Source: Thiorhodovibrio sp. (lineage in GTDB: Bacteria; Pseudomonadota; Gammaproteobacteria; Chromatiales; Chromatiaceae). Taken from it: 6,104 bases of DNA. The translations under genes and the position numbers were made by a program. The stretch covers positions 1-6,104 of the forward strand of contig SKYD01000065.1 of assembly GCA_007128075.1 (NCBI GenBank). The letters run 5' to 3'. Below, piece after piece: positions 5,744-6,104 of the stretch; within the stretch, counting starts at the first letter, position 1, and the number at the start of each line of letters is the position of its first letter. The notes beneath the pieces were generated by a model. The model searched no databases and was not told the DNA's origin. It was given only the letters and a program-made list of their open reading frames with translations.

Positions 5744-6104
5744 ATGACTAACACACCCACTGAACAAGGCTTCACCCTCGCTGGGCGCACTTACCATTCG
5801 CGGCTTTTGGTTGGCACTGGCAAATACCGCGACCTGGAACAAACTCGCCAGGCGATTGAGGCCAGCGGCGCTGAGATTGTCACCATTGCGCTGCGCCGCA
5901 CCAACATCGGGCAAAATCCCGATGAGCCAAACATTCTCGATGTGCTTTCACCTAAGCGTTATACCATCCTGCCCAACACCGCGGGTTGTTATGATGTGGA
6001 TTCGGCAGTGCGCACCTGTCGTCTCGCCCGTGAGCTGCTTGATGGGCACAATTTGGTGAAACTTGAGGTATTGGGCGACGAAAAAACCCTGTTTCCCGAT
6101 ACCC
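5744..6104 (+). CDS. thiG: thiazole synthase, N-terminal part (partial, 3' end outside window)
   Basis: ThiG condenses 1-deoxy-D-xylulose 5-phosphate, the ThiS thiocarboxylate and dehydroglycine (iminoacetate) into the thiazole phosphate of thiamine, in the cytoplasm. 120 codons are visible of the ~260 usual. Family marks include the N-terminal strand RTYHSRLLVGTGKY at 15-28, EIVTIALRR at 44-52, PNTAGCYDVDSAVRTCRLAR at 77-96, and LVKLEVLGD at 104-112. In LVKLEVLGD, K106 corresponds to the Lys that forms a Schiff base with the sugar phosphate. The ATG at 5744 is the only sensible start. No thi gene is visible upstream: the neighbours are a decayed activase gene and the toxin-antitoxin pair on the other strand, so the usual thi operon context is lacking on this side. 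Codons 27-108 recur as a fragment after nuoN. The enzyme portion seen here is undamaged. Confidence 0.96.
   Translation, partial: MTNTPTEQGFTLAGRTYHSRLLVGTGKYRDLEQTRQAIEASGAEIVTIALRRTNIGQNPDEPNILDVLSPKRYTILPNTAGCYDVDSAVRTCRLARELLDGHNLVKLEVLGDEKTLFPDT
5821..6066 (+). repeat. direct repeat, copy B (inside intact thiG)
   Basis: The 246-bp partner of 4313-4558, here part of the intact gene. The pair brackets the toxin-antitoxin module and both decayed remnants. Confidence 0.95.

Noticed and set aside
4313..6066. The repeats as ends of an insertion sequence or composite transposon
   Set aside because: The repeats are thiG coding sequence. No transposase, terminal inverted repeats or target-site duplications were found.
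1..6104. CRISPR array, tRNA or rRNA genes
   Set aside because: No regularly spaced repeats and no cloverleaf or rRNA-like sequences were recognised on either strand.

Overview
The window looks like a Gammaproteobacterial chromosome segment of moderate GC content. The evidence is the canonical end of the 14-gene respiratory complex I operon (nuoL-nuoM-nuoN, all on the plus strand) and the overall look of the NuoL/M/N and ThiG proteins. Genus cannot be decided by eye. Three core genes (nuoL tail, nuoM, nuoN) and the start of thiG form a conserved backbone, interrupted at two places by accessory DNA.

Layout: 1-389 is the 3' end of nuoL. 390-1304 is an accessory insertion between nuoL and nuoM. 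It carries a visibly AT-rich gene for a PIN/NYN-like nuclease-fold protein with a helical, winged-helix-like tail (424-1065). One base later comes a 54-codon remnant of a nucleotidyltransferase N-terminus (1067-1231). Both are co-directional with the nuo genes. 1305-2849 is nuoM and 2867-4303 is nuoN, 17 nt apart. NuoM and NuoN keep the membrane Glu and Lys residues of the proton-pumping antiporter-like subunits.

4304-5743 is a scrap-rich island on both strands. It begins with an internal fragment of thiG (4313-4558, plus strand), 95.5% identical to codons 27-108 of the thiG that starts at 5744. Then, on the minus strand, comes a two-gene toxin-antitoxin-type module: small antitoxin 5008-5223, PIN/VapC toxin 4608-5015, genes overlapping by 8 nt. 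Upstream of the antitoxin lie two decayed minus-strand remnants: a PP2C-type phosphatase C-terminal tail (about 5245-5337) and a frameshifted NrdG-like radical SAM activase (about 5327-5645). The PIN toxin has Tyr at the position where the family has its first catalytic Asp. The window ends inside thiG (120 codons present), which makes the thiazole half of thiamine.

How it fits together: NuoL, NuoM and NuoN are the membrane-arm pumps of NADH:quinone oxidoreductase, and ThiG is an unrelated cytoplasmic biosynthetic enzyme. The rest is accessory material. The most notable points are a TA module bracketed by direct repeats of an essential-type gene, so that loop-out recombination would remove the thiG start; the D-to-Y change in the toxin; and an RNase-fold gene plus nucleotidyltransferase remnant inserted inside the nuo operon. 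I see no complete new multi-gene system; the candidates are remnants and a possibly inactivated module.
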